64,000 bases of DNA from the NCBI RefSeq assembly GCF_945859705.1, contig NC_079138.1, positions 8,076,874 to 8,140,873 of the forward strand. Reading direction: 5' to 3'. Of this stretch, positions 11,848-23,632 are shown in pieces; the stretch's first letter is position 1, and each line of letters opens with the position of its first letter. The notes beneath the pieces were generated by a model. The model saw only the letters and a program-made list of their open reading frames with translations. It searched no databases and was not told the DNA's origin. Position numbers and translations under genes: made by a program. Source of the DNA: Episyrphus balteatus. Lineage: Eukaryota; Arthropoda; Insecta; Diptera; Syrphidae.

Positions 11848-12806
11848 CAGGGGCGTACACACAATTTGGGCAAGTGGGGCGGTGCGGTGCCCCGGGGCCC
11901 CCAACACGCCATGTCAGGACCCCATAAGGCGACAATGCAGAGAAGGCAAGTGGCTATAAAAGTATCGATGCAATAATCATTTTTATCAAAAAAAAAAAAC
12001 AAAACCGACTTCCATGATTATAAACGTGGTTTTATGGTTTTTCTAATAGTTCCTATGGCTTAAACTAACCGAAATTGAAATGGGACTACATTGCAGCCAC
12101 CCATGGTATAAAAAGAGAAGGTATGATCATTAGAAAAAACTCAGTATCGAGAACTGTCAAAACTTATGGCTGCTTAAGGTTTTGACAGCCCAGCCCATTG
12201 AAATTGTTGTTGTAAACAAATTTGTCTTGGAAATTGTTGTTGCTTTTGACTTTGCCAAATGCCAAACGTCAAAACCTTATTACCCCATTTTGTAAGATGG
12301 CGGCTCTAATGATCATACCTTGTCTTTTTATACCATGGCAGCCACCAGCTTTCCAATACAATACAAAAAGAATTATCAAAATTGATTCACTCAGCCCAAA
12401 GTTATGCGGTAACAAACATAAACAAAAAAATACAGACGAATTGAGTACCTCGGTAAAAAGATAAGATACTTGACATGAATCACTTCGGAAACAAGAGAGA
12501 CAAATTATATTTTTCAGTGAATTGGTAGGCAACCACATAATATTTCATCTAAAGAAAAAAGTATTACCTCAGGGGTCCCAAAAAAATGAATTGATTTTTT
12601 GAAAGAAAAATTACATATTATCTTGGGGCCCTAAAAAATATTACTTCCATAATTTTAACGACCAACAAATGATAGGTACATCAGGGGCCCCAAACAAAAT
12701 AAGTGGGCGTATACGTACTTTTTTATTTGTTCTTATTTTCTATATCAAAGGGGCCCTAAAAACTAAGTCTTGCCCCGGGGCTCCGACAACTCAACGTACA
12801 CCTCTG
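11848..12806. mobile_element. hAT-like element, CAGGGGCGTACAC end
   Basis: Left end CAGGGGCGTACAC, right end inverted CAGAGGTGTACG. Flanks are CCGAGCAA and CCAGCAAA, an 8-bp duplication with one base lost. The flanking sequence is a dispersed repeat whose unbroken form is at 62960-63150, which shows this is an insertion. Inside are an inverted pair around CATGGTATAAAAAGAGAAGG (12101-12130 and 12310-12345) and GGGGCCCC words. Same family as 15731-18368. Confidence 0.6.
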
Positions 12807-13083
12807 CCAGCAAATTGACTTTAGGATACGGACATTTACGCAAACAAATTCCATGAAAACAATTTTGTCCCGCAAAAAATGCGATTTCAGGCCCATATTT
12901 TCTGGGCTACAGATGAATCGTAGTAAAATTTATTTATTACATGTTATTAAAGTTAGAATTGAGTATTCTTTTTTTTTTAAATCATTTTATACCTTCATTA
13001 TTTTTGTATGAAAACTGTGTCATATAGAAATTTTTTTTCGCAAGAAATTCTTTCCCCACAATTTTTCCGCGATTTCTAATTTT

Positions 13084-13370
13084 TACCGACTTCCAAAAAG
13101 GGGGAGGTATTCAATTTGTCGGTTTTTTTTGTTATGTTTGTTACCTCATAACTTTGGACGGAGTGAACCAATATAATATATATATATAATAACGAAGAAA
13201 AAAATTGAATTATATATATAATATATATGTATTGTATATATATAAAGGATACTTTTTGTATTGGAAAGCTGGTGCCTGCAGTGTGGTCCCATTTAGTTCA
13301 GTTCTGGCTATATAAACTATGAGAAAATCCATAAAACACAGTTTTGACCCATGGAAGTCGGTTTTTTTTT
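13084..13370. repeat. ACCGACTTCCA-ended repeat
   Basis: Begins ACCGACTTCCAAAAAGGGGG and closes with CATGGAAGTCGGT, a short inverted pair. The interior is TA-microsatellite (13170-13250). A related end lies at 12003 (ACCGACTTCCATG) and at 2419. Non-coding. Confidence 0.45.
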
Positions 13371-13479
13371 TTTTTTTTTGATAAAAATGATTATTGATAA
13401 TAATAATTATAAATAAATTAAGATCTCAGAAATATTCATAGGGACCATTATCTCTGTGCTTAGTTAGGTACTACCAGGG

Positions 13480-13560
13480 ACGTACGTTGAGTTGTCAGGG
13501 CCCCGGGGCAAGACTAAATTTTTGGGCCCCTTTGATTTAAGTTCGAAACGAGAAAAAAAC
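13480..13560. repeat. hAT-end relic (CAGGGACGTACGTTGAG)
   Basis: Starts CAGGGACGTACGTTGAGTTG and carries the same GGGCCCCGGGGCAAGACT and GGGCCCCTTTGAT blocks that end the hAT element at 12740-12806, here in reverse. No second end found. Confidence 0.4.
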
Positions 13561-13769
13561 TAACACCCCTCTAACAAATAGTTAGAGAAATGAATATATC
13601 AATTCATTTATTCATTTCAATTTCAATTCATTTATTTTATATAAAAAGCCTTAAGACTAACATCTTTTTTATGGCCTTAAAATTAGGTTTTTTTTCGAGA
13701 ATCAAGTTATTAAGTGGAAAAACTGTTTCTAAATACTAAACAAAAAAAATCCTCTAATTTTTTCAACGT

Positions 13770-13960
13770 TTTCAAAAATTTATAAACCATTTTTCTAGGA
13801 CCAGGGGTTTAGTCAGGGCATATGCTTGTTTTTATTAAAACAAGTTTTTATTAAAACAAGCATATGAAATAGCATGAAAAATAATATACAACCCAAAAAA
13901 AAACATGCATGTCTTGACTAAACCCCTGGTCTTAGAAAAATGGTTTATACCTTTTTGAAA
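13770..13960. repeat. Perfect-arm fold-back
   Basis: AACCATTTTTCTAGGACCAG and GGGGTTTAGTC near 13786-13815 recur inverted at 13918-13950, around an AAAACAAG-rich loop. It would form a stable hairpin. Likely the core of a decayed MITE. Confidence 0.5.
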
Positions 13961-14321
13961 ACGTTGTTTAATGTTGACAATAACCTCATCAAAAAAATTT
14001 GATTGACAAAAAAAAATGGCCTTATAAGTCAAAACATACCTATTTAAAATGATAAAAAACTTTAACCCTCTTGGGCGCCATCTAGTGTCAAAAAAAAAAT
14101 CTGAAAAAATTAAAGAATTTTTATTTTTATTATTTAGAAACAGAACTTGATTCAAAAATAACGAACCTTCTAATTCTAATATATATTATATTATATAAAA
14201 AAAAAAAAAGCAACAAAGGTAATTGAATATAAAAAAAAATAAATTCCTATTGCTATAATACTGATAACATTAATTAACAAACAGAGAGTGAAAATGTAAA
14301 GCTATGTTAGGGTTTCGTAGA

Positions 14322-15170
14322 TAACACCGGTCAACAAAATGGGAAACCTACACTATCTCCAAAAAATAAAATCTCAATCGGATAAAATCTCCAGAAAATT
14401 TTTGACCCCATGGACAAAATCTCCATGGGGAAAGGCATCCAATGGACAAAATCTCCAATAAATAATTTTTTCTCCCATTTTCTCCAAATCCACAAAAATC
14501 TCCAATTAGTAAAAACAAAAACTTAATAAAATGATAAAAAAAAAACACTGTTAGTCAAAGTAAAATCAGAACTAAACACGACAATTTTAAAATCATAAAG
14601 GTTCTTCTTTTAAAACGGAATAGAAAAAATAAATTGTGTAAACAACCGTGACTTGAACCTTCTTTGTTTGACCTACCATTCGTGTGCCTTAACCATGATT
14701 CTAATATACTGGAAGGATACAGCGAGTTGAACTAAGCATAATCTTTTGAGGCAAGTTATCACAGCATACAATTAAATATGAGTAAAAATAGGTTTTTCCA
14801 AAATGAAGATGCGCAAGTTGTGTATTAAGCAATCAAATCGCGCGAGCGATTTTCGCTCGGAGATTTTTTTTTTTTGAGATTTTTTCCTGGAGATTTTGTC
14901 TATACCCAGGTTTGTCTTGGGAATTTTGGCTTTGGGGATTTTCTCTTTGGGATTATGGGTTTTGGTCATTCATCACCAACCCCAACAAAATTTTTTTTGC
15001 CACAAGAACCAAAATATACTTTTCTAGTAGTTTTTGAGGTGCTGAAGTCAGAAAAATTTTATTGGCCTCCGTTTTTGAAATATTACCGTTATAAAATGCT
15101 AAAAATCGTCATTTTGGCTGTTTTCGAGGTTCTGTTTTTATGTGAAGCATAAACATTGTTGACCAGTGTA
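14322..15170. mobile_element. TA-flanked inverted-repeat element, CACYGGTCAACA ends
   Basis: Ends ACACCGGTCAACAA and, inverted, CACTGGTCAACAATG, each beside a TA. The subterminal zones are repeated AAAATCTCC words on the left and their complements GGAGATTTT on the right, so the element folds back over several hundred bases. Tc1/mariner-like by its flanks. No transposase. Confidence 0.6.
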
Positions 15171-15436
15171 ATTGGTGATGGAGGGGATACAATTATCCAA
15201 ATTTACTATATTTTTAAAATCAGCAGGTAAGGCGTATACTTATAGCGTTTTCGTTTGGTAATTCTTAGAACTATCCGGGACCGTCGATCCGGGGAACAAA
15301 CTTCGCTGCTGTTATTTGATTCTGAAGTTTGGGTTTGTTTGTATTTGTGAAACGTCAAATGCGAACGTCAATGATGAAATTTTTGTTTTGTTTTATTTTT
15401 TTGTATACCTTCGAGCTGCGACCTACCTCAATAAAA

Positions 15437-15600
15437 ATGTCTAAAATAAATTTTTGTGATTTCGAGATAATTACCGAGGAAAATGGAGATATAAATTTTC
15501 TTTAGATCACGAAATTTTGACGGTCAACTCCGATGAAGTTGCAAAGTTTTATGGTTTACAACAAAAGACACTTGATAATGAGCCTGCGCCTCTGACATGT
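15437..15600 (+). other. Possible 5' exon relic with a frameshift
   Basis: ATG at 15437 opens MSKINFCDFEIITEENGD and stops after 22 codons. One base out of frame, the reading goes on as VNSDEVAKFYGLQQKTLD to a possible GTAGGA donor near 15600. Composition is protein-like but no family is recognised. It lies just outside the R1 3' end. A frameshifted relic of a host gene or an element exon are equally possible. Confidence 0.2.
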
Positions 15601-15730
15601 GGTAGGATTTTAAAATAAATAATAATTTAAATAGCTTCCGGTGGAGCTTCGCGACCGTGAAGGTCACTTCCAGATGGACACCTCACTGTCCGAGGAATGG
15701 CAACCTCAGATATGCACACTCAACTACCAG

Positions 15731-18368
15731 CAGGGGCGTATACAGGATTGCTTCTTGGGGGGGGTCATGCCAAATTTTTTTTTTTCAAAAGTTTTGATAG
15801 CAGGCATAAACTTGAAAATCTGCTTCGAATAGTTCCGAAAATAGTTCTAAAAATAACCAAACAAAAACGGTATGAGATTCGTTTAAGTTTAACGTTAAGC
15901 CTTAGGGCCTAGAACGCTGCTGATGTGAAACGAAATTTTTCGTCGGTCTCCCAAGGACAAAGAAATGCTTGCGAAATCTGGACGGAAAAATACTCAAAAA
16001 TTGCAAAAAATAAATAAAAAAAAAGTAAACACCCATCGCAGAAAGACATGCAATGACAAAATGAACAACAAAAACAAACAAAATAAAATGCACGACTGGG
16101 GTCGCACGTACTTGCTCTTGCAGTTCAAAACACTTTTATGTTAGTTTACTTGTAGATTTTACGAGCTGCCTCTATTTAAATTTTAAAGAAATTTTGTTGA
16201 GGTTGGAGAAGAGCCGACATTTAGACTAAATTTTTTTTATATAAATTTTTTTTTTTTGTTACTTAACTTTTTTGAGAAAAAATAAAAATGCAATTTTACT
16301 GCCATTGCTTTAAATATTACGTATACAAAATTTAATCAAAATCGTTAGAGCCGTTTTCGAGAAATTTGCAATATCGTATTTTTTTGTATGGGAGGTATAC
16401 GTTCTAAACGAGATATAAAAAAACAAAAAAAAAACAACTTTTAGAATTCCATAAAAATCATCTGTACCAAATTTGAAGAAAATCCATCCACGCGTTAAGG
16501 CTGTGGAAATGTGTACAGATGGACGTACAGACGCACAGACGCACGGACGGATTTGCGAGACCCACTTTTTTGGAATTCTCCATCATGGTAATGTTGGTTT
16601 TGATTAAAACCTCAAATTTTTTTTCGACACGAAACCAATACTTGCCCTATAGAGCAAGTAAAAACACAAATGTCATTTTCCACACACAATTAATGTTCCC
16701 GGAAATTGTTTGTGTGCGAAAAAGAAGTGGAGACTTTTCAATTTCGTTGTGCCGAACAGCGTACTGCAGAACGAAAAGTTGGACGAAATTTTTGGTTTAC
16801 CATTTTATTGTTTCATTTTTGTATTGGATTTTTCGTTTCACATCAGCAGCGTACGTTACAGTGGTAACTTTTGAATTAAAAGACTTCCTAACCTCAGTCA
16901 AACGAATCGCAAAGTTTTGTAAAAAAAAATGCATTTGAAAATATAATTTTTTTTAAATTTTGTTTTAAAATTGTATGGGAATTTTATTACTTTAATGACG
17001 CGGGGGATACAGTTTTCTTACAAGAAATTAGAATTCAATGCTGTTTGCATAAAACCTAACACCGACACATGTTAAGGATAGTTTCTGATTCAAATACCCC
17101 TATCAAAATAGTAAACACAAAAAAATATTTTTTGCGATATTTTGGAATTCGTCAGTTTTCAGCGGTTTACAATATAAAACACATTCAGTTTTATTTATTA
17201 GATTAAGCCCTGTTTTTTCAATCGTCAGTTAGACTATCAGAAGAATAAATGTCAATATAAAAAACTTTTATTTCTAGGAATAAGATCTAACTGACTCTAT
17301 TGAAAAATTAGCCCTAAGTGATATTTAAAAATAATATTTATAATAATATTTGCCTTAGACAAGGTTGCTTACATTCGTATTTATAATCGGTTTGCCATTG
17401 ATGATTAACACATCAATAGTTGTTTCAAAAAATGTAACAGAGTTGACTAATCTAGTACAAAACACTGTTATATTCTGTAAGCAAACAAAATTCACCAAAT
17501 TTGATCAGACGAATGTATTGAACTGGAACATTGAAAAAAACTAAAAAGATTTGAGTAATGATATCCTTCTTTAAAATTTTGCCGATGGCGAATGTAATCA
17601 ACAGTATGACCTTCACACAGCAAGGCACAGAAAGCTTCCCTATTTAATTGATATTTTATTCACTTCATCATATAATCATCATATAAAAAAACAAGATTGC
17701 TTTTTTTATTTACTGGTAAGCAGTGACTAGCCCTTAAGAGATGATTTTTGTGTAACTACCCTATTTAATTTCTTTTAAAAAGCTTTGAATATAATACTTT
17801 TTCGGATTTTAAATCCATACAAAACTACAAAACTCTACAGTACAGCTCAACTAATATTTTATCAAACAAATCAAAATAATCCTAATCCAGAATAGCGTTC
17901 GCTAAAAATATGACCACATCGCCAAATTATGGTAAATTCTGTGGCAACAAGGAATAACAACATAAGTCAACTTATGTCGAAATTGAGATTTTCACAAAAT
18001 CTGATGCACAATAAGCGATTCTATCTACCATATTTTTTTCATATTTTTATCTTAAGCGGCTTATGAATTACAGGTAAAAGAAAAATGACATTAGCATTGA
18101 CTTCTTATGGGAAGCCAAACTTTCAAAACGCTCTCCTGAAAAGTTGTAAAAACTGACTTATGTTGTTTTTCCTTATTGCCACAGAATTAGTTTGTTTGAA
18201 TACCAAAAAATTTTTTAACTTTTAATTTTCGTTCATGTTCTAAAACTTCAACATTTTGAAAATCATCTTAATCAAGAGATTTCAGTATCACACAATAATT
18301 TCTTTTTTAAGTTCTCAGTTCTTGGGGGGGGTCATGACCCCGTGACCCCCCCCTTGTATACGCCGTTG
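15731..18368. mobile_element. hAT-like element, CAGGGGCGTATACA ends, 8-bp duplication
   Basis: Left end CAGGGGCGTATACAGG, right end inverted CAACGGCGTATACAAGG. Both sides carry the perfect 8-bp duplication ACTACCAG (15723-15730 and 18369-18376), and the R1 3' UTR reads through when the element is removed. Runs of G with GTCATGACCCC lie near the right end. The interior holds an inverted, decayed copy of the CTGT repeat and no recognisable transposase. Confidence 0.8.
16090..16660 (-). mobile_element. CTGT-type 1-kb repeat, diverged inverted copy
   Basis: Starts at the right-end motif (inverted) GCACGACTGGGGTCGCACGT and ends with CTTGCCCTATAGAGCAAGT. The microsatellite has degraded to GACGCACAGACGCACGG near 16525-16550. 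About half the length of copies 1 and 2, so internally deleted. Nested in the hAT element. Confidence 0.55.
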
Positions 18369-18376
18369 ACTACCAG

Positions 18377-19244
18377 GTAGAAAAGCCAAAGCCAAGTGCA
18401 CACACCTATACAAACAACATAGAACATAAAGGGACAACACAATAAAGCTCAAGCAAATGCCCGAAAAAAACTCAAAGAGATTCAACCAAGACAAGACCAT
18501 TGAAAATCCACGAACGACTACATAGGACCGAATGGAGTACATGACACATTCACTCATCTCGCCAAGGAGCCTCAGAAGGTCAACATGGCCAAAAAAAAAC
18601 TACTACAAGGACAAACACTTAACTACAACTTACAACCGGTTAGTTCACGCCAGAAATGCAAGTCACTCCACATCCCCAAAACCACAAAAGGCACAACATG
18701 ACAGACACCCCAATCCCCGCACAATCTTCAATATGGATCCAGTCCCAGTGCTACTAAGTGAAACACTTAGAACAAAGGGCACCATTGCCACAGCAAAAAA
18801 CAGCATTGAGTGATCACATGAAAGGCAGAAAAAAGAGTCAGGATGAGACCAATAAGGCCACAATCCCGCTCAAAAGTCTATCAAGGGGTTTCGAAAATTA
18901 ATTCTGACCTGTAAACAGGCTCCTCTCTCCTCACATCTTCTAATGCAAAAGATCCGGTCACTTTGGCTAGGTGTAAACCATAGCCAAAGGGCACCATTAC
19001 CATTTCAGAAGAATACGTTGAGGTAATCCCACAACAAGCTTTTTCACCCACTGTAAGATTTGGAGGTTGCGAATTAATAATCAGCCCATCAAGAAGCGCC
19101 CAGAGGTCCCAGAGGTGTACAGCCGCAACCAAACTATTTTAGTGTAGATCCCAGGCGATCATACCAAAATTCATGTAAACAAGAATCCAGAAGAACCCCT
19201 TGTTGCAATGTAGCACGTAAAAGACAAGGAAAAACAGAGCGCCA
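18377..19244 (-). other. R1 3' untranslated region
   Basis: Matches, in reverse, the plus-strand sequence at 52900-53280 plus 56952-57310 (for example CTAAGTGTTTCACTTAGTA and GGATCCAT words). It therefore belongs to the R1 3' UTR, not to a separate gene. The hAT element at 15731-18368 splits it from its last ~90 bp (15640-15730). Confidence 0.65.
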
Positions 19245-19726
19245 TTAAAGCCGACGAATCTGAAAAACTCGTTCAGCGTAGATGGCTAGACTTTCAGCCG
19301 TTTCTCTTGTAAGGAGAATTTGACTGAAGTCCCAAGCGTCATCTACCCGCACCACTCCCATTGCAGTGATATCTCTGCAGTGAGTGTAACGCGGACAATC
19401 AATGAGAACGTGTCTCCAATCCTCTCTCTCCTCTCCACACGCACATTCCGGTGACTCAGTCAAGGTCCTTTCATACAAAAATGCATTTAAGGATCCATGA
19501 CCTGTCAAAAGAAAGCCCGTGAAGAGTGAGAAGTCCAGACATCCACGCTCACACGCAACCCTAACATCAGGAAGGAAGTTAAATGTGGCTCTCCCCTTAT
19601 CACTCTCTGTCCATTGAGTCTGCCATCTAGAGAAGACACACTCCCTTAGCAATACCTTCTTTGCAGAAAAACTCATACCGCCAGTTTCACGACATTCCTC
19701 CCAGTCAGAAGCTGAGAGTGACCATT
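19245..19726 (-). pseudogene. R1 ORF2 C-terminal region with zinc finger
   Basis: The frame begins inside R1 ORF2 (WSLSASDWEECRETGGMSF), passes FLLTGHGSLNAFLYERTL and reaches CACGEEREDWRHVLIDC, a C-x-C-x7-H-x4-C finger typical of the R1 C-terminus, ending EDVFQIRRL-like at 19245. This domain follows the reverse transcriptase and probably binds nucleic acid during target-primed insertion. The frame is cut at its upstream side by the CGTCGCC element; joining it to 21663 restores continuity. The same domain is at 52618-52790. Confidence 0.8.
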
Positions 19727-21662
19727 CGTCGCCCGAGAGTTGTTTTGTCGTAAACGCCAAAATGCACTTTTTTAAACTGGATATGTAGTAATAGGTTTTA
19801 GAACGTTCTCTTTTCATTTCTGTTATCAGATTTGTCCTATCGTTTACCGTTACTGAGATAATTAGTGTTCATTTTGTCGTATATCCACAAAATAAGCATC
19901 AGATTAGCGTTGGTTTGTCGTAAGCGCCAACTTTTGGCGTTTACGACAAAAATTCTATATATTTTTCAGCTTTTTTTTCTTCAGTATTGGTTTGTCGTAC
20001 GTCGTACAAAACAGATACGGTAGAAAATTTCGATCTTGTTTTGTCTTACATGTATGTAGGTATATAACCCAAATAGAATATAAACAAATATAATAAATAT
20101 AATATTTATTGAAAATAAGGACTTCATGTGCTATAAGGACAACGAATTTAAAAACTAAGGGCTGCATTAAGCTTTGCGCTACTTGAGGTTTTGCACTATT
20201 CCCAGAGGTGCAAGGAAGAAAAAAGTGCATCTGAGAGACATCTCAAATGTTGTATATTTTGTCATGGTTCTTGTCGTTTGTTCCTGCCGCTAGATACTTG
20301 ACCTCATCCTCGGTCGCAAGTACCGCTTATAAATATGTACACTTGTTGATCTTCTATCCAACACAAGATTAAGAAGTCGACCGTCGGTCGCGGGCGCCGC
20401 TTCGTTCAAGCGCGTTGTCTTGAGCGAAGTGAAAAAAGGTTGCAGTTTTATTGTTTTATTGTTGTACACTTATTGATCTTGTCACTTCGTTCGCGCGCGC
20501 TGTCTTCAACGAAGTAAAGTGAAAAAAAGGTTGCTGTTTTATTGCTGTATACTTATTGATCTTGTATCGAACACACAAGATCAACAAGTCGACTGTAGTC
20601 GTGGGCGCCGAGCCCGTGGCGCCTCTTCGTTCACGCGCGTTGTCGTGAACGAAGCGAAAAAGGGTTGCTGTGAGTTTTGTTATTGCACCCGCTCGCAAAA
20701 AACACCTGCTGGTCGAAAATTATTTTTTTAAGGCGCCATTGTTCTTCGCTAAATTTGCGTTATTGTTTTGCAAATTGATGATACTGATAATACTTTTACA
20801 CTATTTTATAAAGCGAGTGGTAGAAAAGTGGAATATAAAAGCTCATCAATATTTAAAACATATAAAAAGTCTACCATAGCAACTCCTGTAAATTTGTTCA
20901 GCTAATGTCTTCAAATTACTAAAAAATCTAACTCGATAACTTAGGATAAGATTATTAATATTAAAAGCCTTTTCATATTTATGCCTAAATCAGACCAAGA
21001 ATATTATGAAGCGTTATTCAAATCAAAAAATTAGAATAAATTCTTTAGTTTGATATTTATTTAATTTACTTTTATTTATGACCATATATTAATTTATTAA
21101 TTTAACCAAACTTGGTTTATTTTTATTTTATTTCTTTCATATTTCGTAGCCATAGGATGACTTTTATTTTTTGTTGACATTTTTTCAATTTTTTTTTTAT
21201 GTTTATGGTCATATTTTTTGGTTTTTCTTTATTTATCTATTTATTTTAATAATTGAGCCTCTAAGTCAAACCAATACTACTTCTATGTAATAAGAAACTA
21301 TTTTTTTAAATGTTTAATTAATAAATAAAAACGAACTGTGAAAATTTTGTTATTTATTTTTTAGTATTGGAATGTCGTACGTGCGTCTACTTTGTCGTAC
21401 GTGTATGGGATGGAAAAAAAAGTTGATTTTGGTGGCGTTTACGACAAACTGATTTTGGATAAAAACCTTGATAATTTGAAAACTAAAATAGATGTGACAA
21501 TTTTGACAACATAAATATGAAGAAAATATCGCACAAAATATTCTATTAAAAATTGAAAAAAATCTATCGGCCAATTTTTTTTTTATAAAAGCTCAAACCT
21601 TAAAATGCGATTTCCCAAAATTCCAAAATTGGCGTATACGACAAAACAATTCTCAGGCGACG
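19727..21662. mobile_element. CGTCGCC-ended element, copy A, 4-bp duplication
   Basis: Ends CGTCGCCCGAGAGTTGTTTT and, inverted, CGTCGCCTGAGAATTGTTTT, then GTCGTAAACGCCAA / GTCGTATACGCCAA. Flanks are CATT on both sides (19723-19726, 21663-21666). Deleting the element with one CATT copy rejoins R1 as RLRQQWSLSASDW, in frame, which fixes the borders. GTCGTA and ACGCC words recur subterminally (19890-19950, 19995, 21372-21445). A three-unit tandem repeat lies at 20340-20690. No transposase seen. Confidence 0.8.
20340..20690 (+). repeat. GC-rich tandem repeat, three ~100-130-bp units
   Basis: Three units share TTGATCTT(G)TAT, then CACTTCGTTC or CTTCGTTCA, GCGCG(T/C)TGTC, CGAAGTGAAAAAAGGTTGC. The TTCGTTC...GAACGAAG parts form hairpins in each unit. 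Local GC is far above the neighbourhood. Lies inside the CGTCGCC element and may be its subterminal binding array. Confidence 0.6.
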
Positions 21663-21666
21663 CATT

Positions 21667-22845
21667 GTTGCCGCAACCTGTAGGCAATACTTTTACGTAT
21701 TACCTCAAGATCTAGTGCATAGAGGAAGGAATACCTAGAGAGCCGACTCGTACCCCCCTTACCTAAAACACCCGCAAATTTAATTTCAGATAATCTCTCT
21801 TATTTTTCTCTTGTTTTCCTATCTGTGAATACGTGTGAAAAGTACAATTCGTTTAATACCTTCCTTTCACCAGTAGATGTCCTCACAAATTTTGAATTTA
21901 AACATGATTTTGGTTTGTACATGAACTTGAATAGCTCAAATAGCTCACTCCAGACACCCACCTTTCAATAAATATGTACAGAAATAAAAAAAAAAGGTTC
22001 GTGTTTTGAATTTATTATATTATTTTTTTATGAATTTATTTCCTACTGAGCACTTAAATTGTTTTTAATTGTTTTGAGCTCAACTCCACAGTTGAATGTG
22101 TTGGTGCCATTTAAAATGCACGGGAAAACTACCACATATAAGCACTGTGGAGTTTTTCCTCTCATTGCAGCTTGTAGGGTGGAAGAGAAAAACCAACCGA
22201 AGTCGCGTCTCTAGGTATTCCTTCCTCTATGATCTAGTGGAGGCACACCAGCTAAAACTTGTAAAGCCTCCGTAGAGACAGTGCGGCATACACGAAGCGA
22301 ACCAAAGAGCATAATCCTCTGCGAACTGAGGATAAGCTTTTTACCATTCACTGACTTGACACAATTGTACCATATAGATGCACCAAATGTTGCACAAGCA
22401 ACAAGTAGCCCATTATATACAGTACGACGTGCAGCCCCAGAAAGGCCCCAGTCACACTTCAGCATCCTATTTACTGTAGGCACAAGAGTGGTGAGCTTTG
22501 ATTTCACACGGTGAAGATGTGGAAGAAAACTCAACCTCTCTCCTATGGGGATTCCAAGATACCTGACTTCCGTCACATCGCCAACCTTAATGCACGGTGG
22601 CCACCTCAAGGACAATTTGCCCTTAAGAAGCATGATTGCTGTCTTTTCAACAGCAATATCCACCCCAACATTCGCACCCCAAATGCCAACCTTGCGCATG
22701 ACCTCCGTGCTTCTCGTTTCGAGGGAGAGACGAGTCTCACCCTCAACGAGAACAAGAAGATCATCAGCATAGGCAATGCATTTGCAATACGGCTGCCAGG
22801 ATGAAAGCTGCTGCAACAAGGTGTGCATCATAAGATTCCATATAT
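21667..22845 (-). pseudogene. R1 ORF2, second half of reverse transcriptase (interrupted)
   Basis: Reads IWNLMMHTLLQQLSSW, then CIAYADDLLVLVEG (catalytic YADD motif), KVGIWGANVGVDIAVEKTAIM, YLGIPIGERLSFLPHL and ALQVLAGVPPLD on the minus strand. The coding piece is 22845-22232. It is then cut by the 514-bp MITE and continues LEVIRKSIAYRLRQQ at 21709-21667. The frame is nearly clean, so this copy decayed mainly by insertions. The first half of the domain lies 8.4 kb away at 31212-31816. Confidence 0.85.
21718..22231. mobile_element. 514-bp MITE, CATAGAGGAAGGAATACC ends, 8-bp duplication
   Basis: Terminal repeats CATAGAGGAAGGAATACCTA and their exact complement, flanked by ATCTAGTG on both sides (21710-21717, 22232-22239). 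Near-identical copies are at 60068-60577 and, inverted and interrupted, at 60578-62723, so the family moved recently. CA-start ends with an 8-bp duplication fit hAT- or P-type transposases; the source element is not in the window. Confidence 0.85.
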
Positions 22846-23185
22846 TATTATTATTATTTATTTAATCTTTATTTTTTCAAATAAAAGATACAAACTTATA
22901 ATTAAATAAAAGATTTACAAGCATGGCTTATAAGCCGTCTGCCGGTTATTTCAAAGTTATTTCAATTTAAGAGAGAATTATTATTTTTATAAAGCAAATC
23001 AAAAAAAGAAGTACAAAATAATTAATATTTATAATTAGATAAAAAAAAATGAAAATAAAGACATGCCAGAGTAATATGCTACAATTCATGAATTTTAAAA
23101 TTCAAATTAAAGAAAAAATACAAAATGGTTGTTAAACAATATTTCAATATTTTTTTTTTTTTGTTTTGGAATAAATCCGGGCTTT

Positions 23186-23630
23186 TAGTTTAGCTAAAAC
23201 AAAAACATAATTTAATAATGACATTAAATCCTTAAACACATTTTTTATTGAAAAATGTTGTTATAATGGAATACATCCGGGCCTTTAGTTTAGCTAAAAC
23301 AAAATTAATGGTAACTACATATTTATCACAGATTGTGAGCTTAATTCTTTGATATATCAAGATTAAAAATGAATGTTTAAGCCTGGTACGCTGCTCGCGC
23401 TAAATTTTAGCTCCCATACAAATTATCGATTATTTTTATCTGAGCTAAAATGGATCCCATACAAATTATCGATAACTTGTATGGGAATTTTATCTCAGCT
23501 AAATTTTAGCGCGAGCAGCGTACCAGGCTTTAATGTTAAATATTTATACAAAATACAACCTAAAATATAAAAAAGAATATAAGACTTGCAACATCCTGTG
23601 TAAATCGGGCTTTTAGTTTAGCTAAAACAT
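23186..23630 (+). repeat. Triplicated motif in LINE 3' region plus a nested 148-bp palindrome
   Basis: GGGCTTTTAGTTTAGCTAAAAC occurs near 23189, 23279 (one change) and 23608, spaced unequally. Between the second and third copies a palindromic MITE (23381-23528, ends GCCTGGTACGCTGC and complement) sits between TTTAA repeats (23376-23380, 23529-23533). Confidence 0.6.
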
Positions 23631-23632
23631 AA

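Noticed and set aside
16519..16938. 139-codon plus-strand frame
   Set aside because: Starts in a degraded microsatellite of the inverted CTGT repeat; composition and context argue against a gene.
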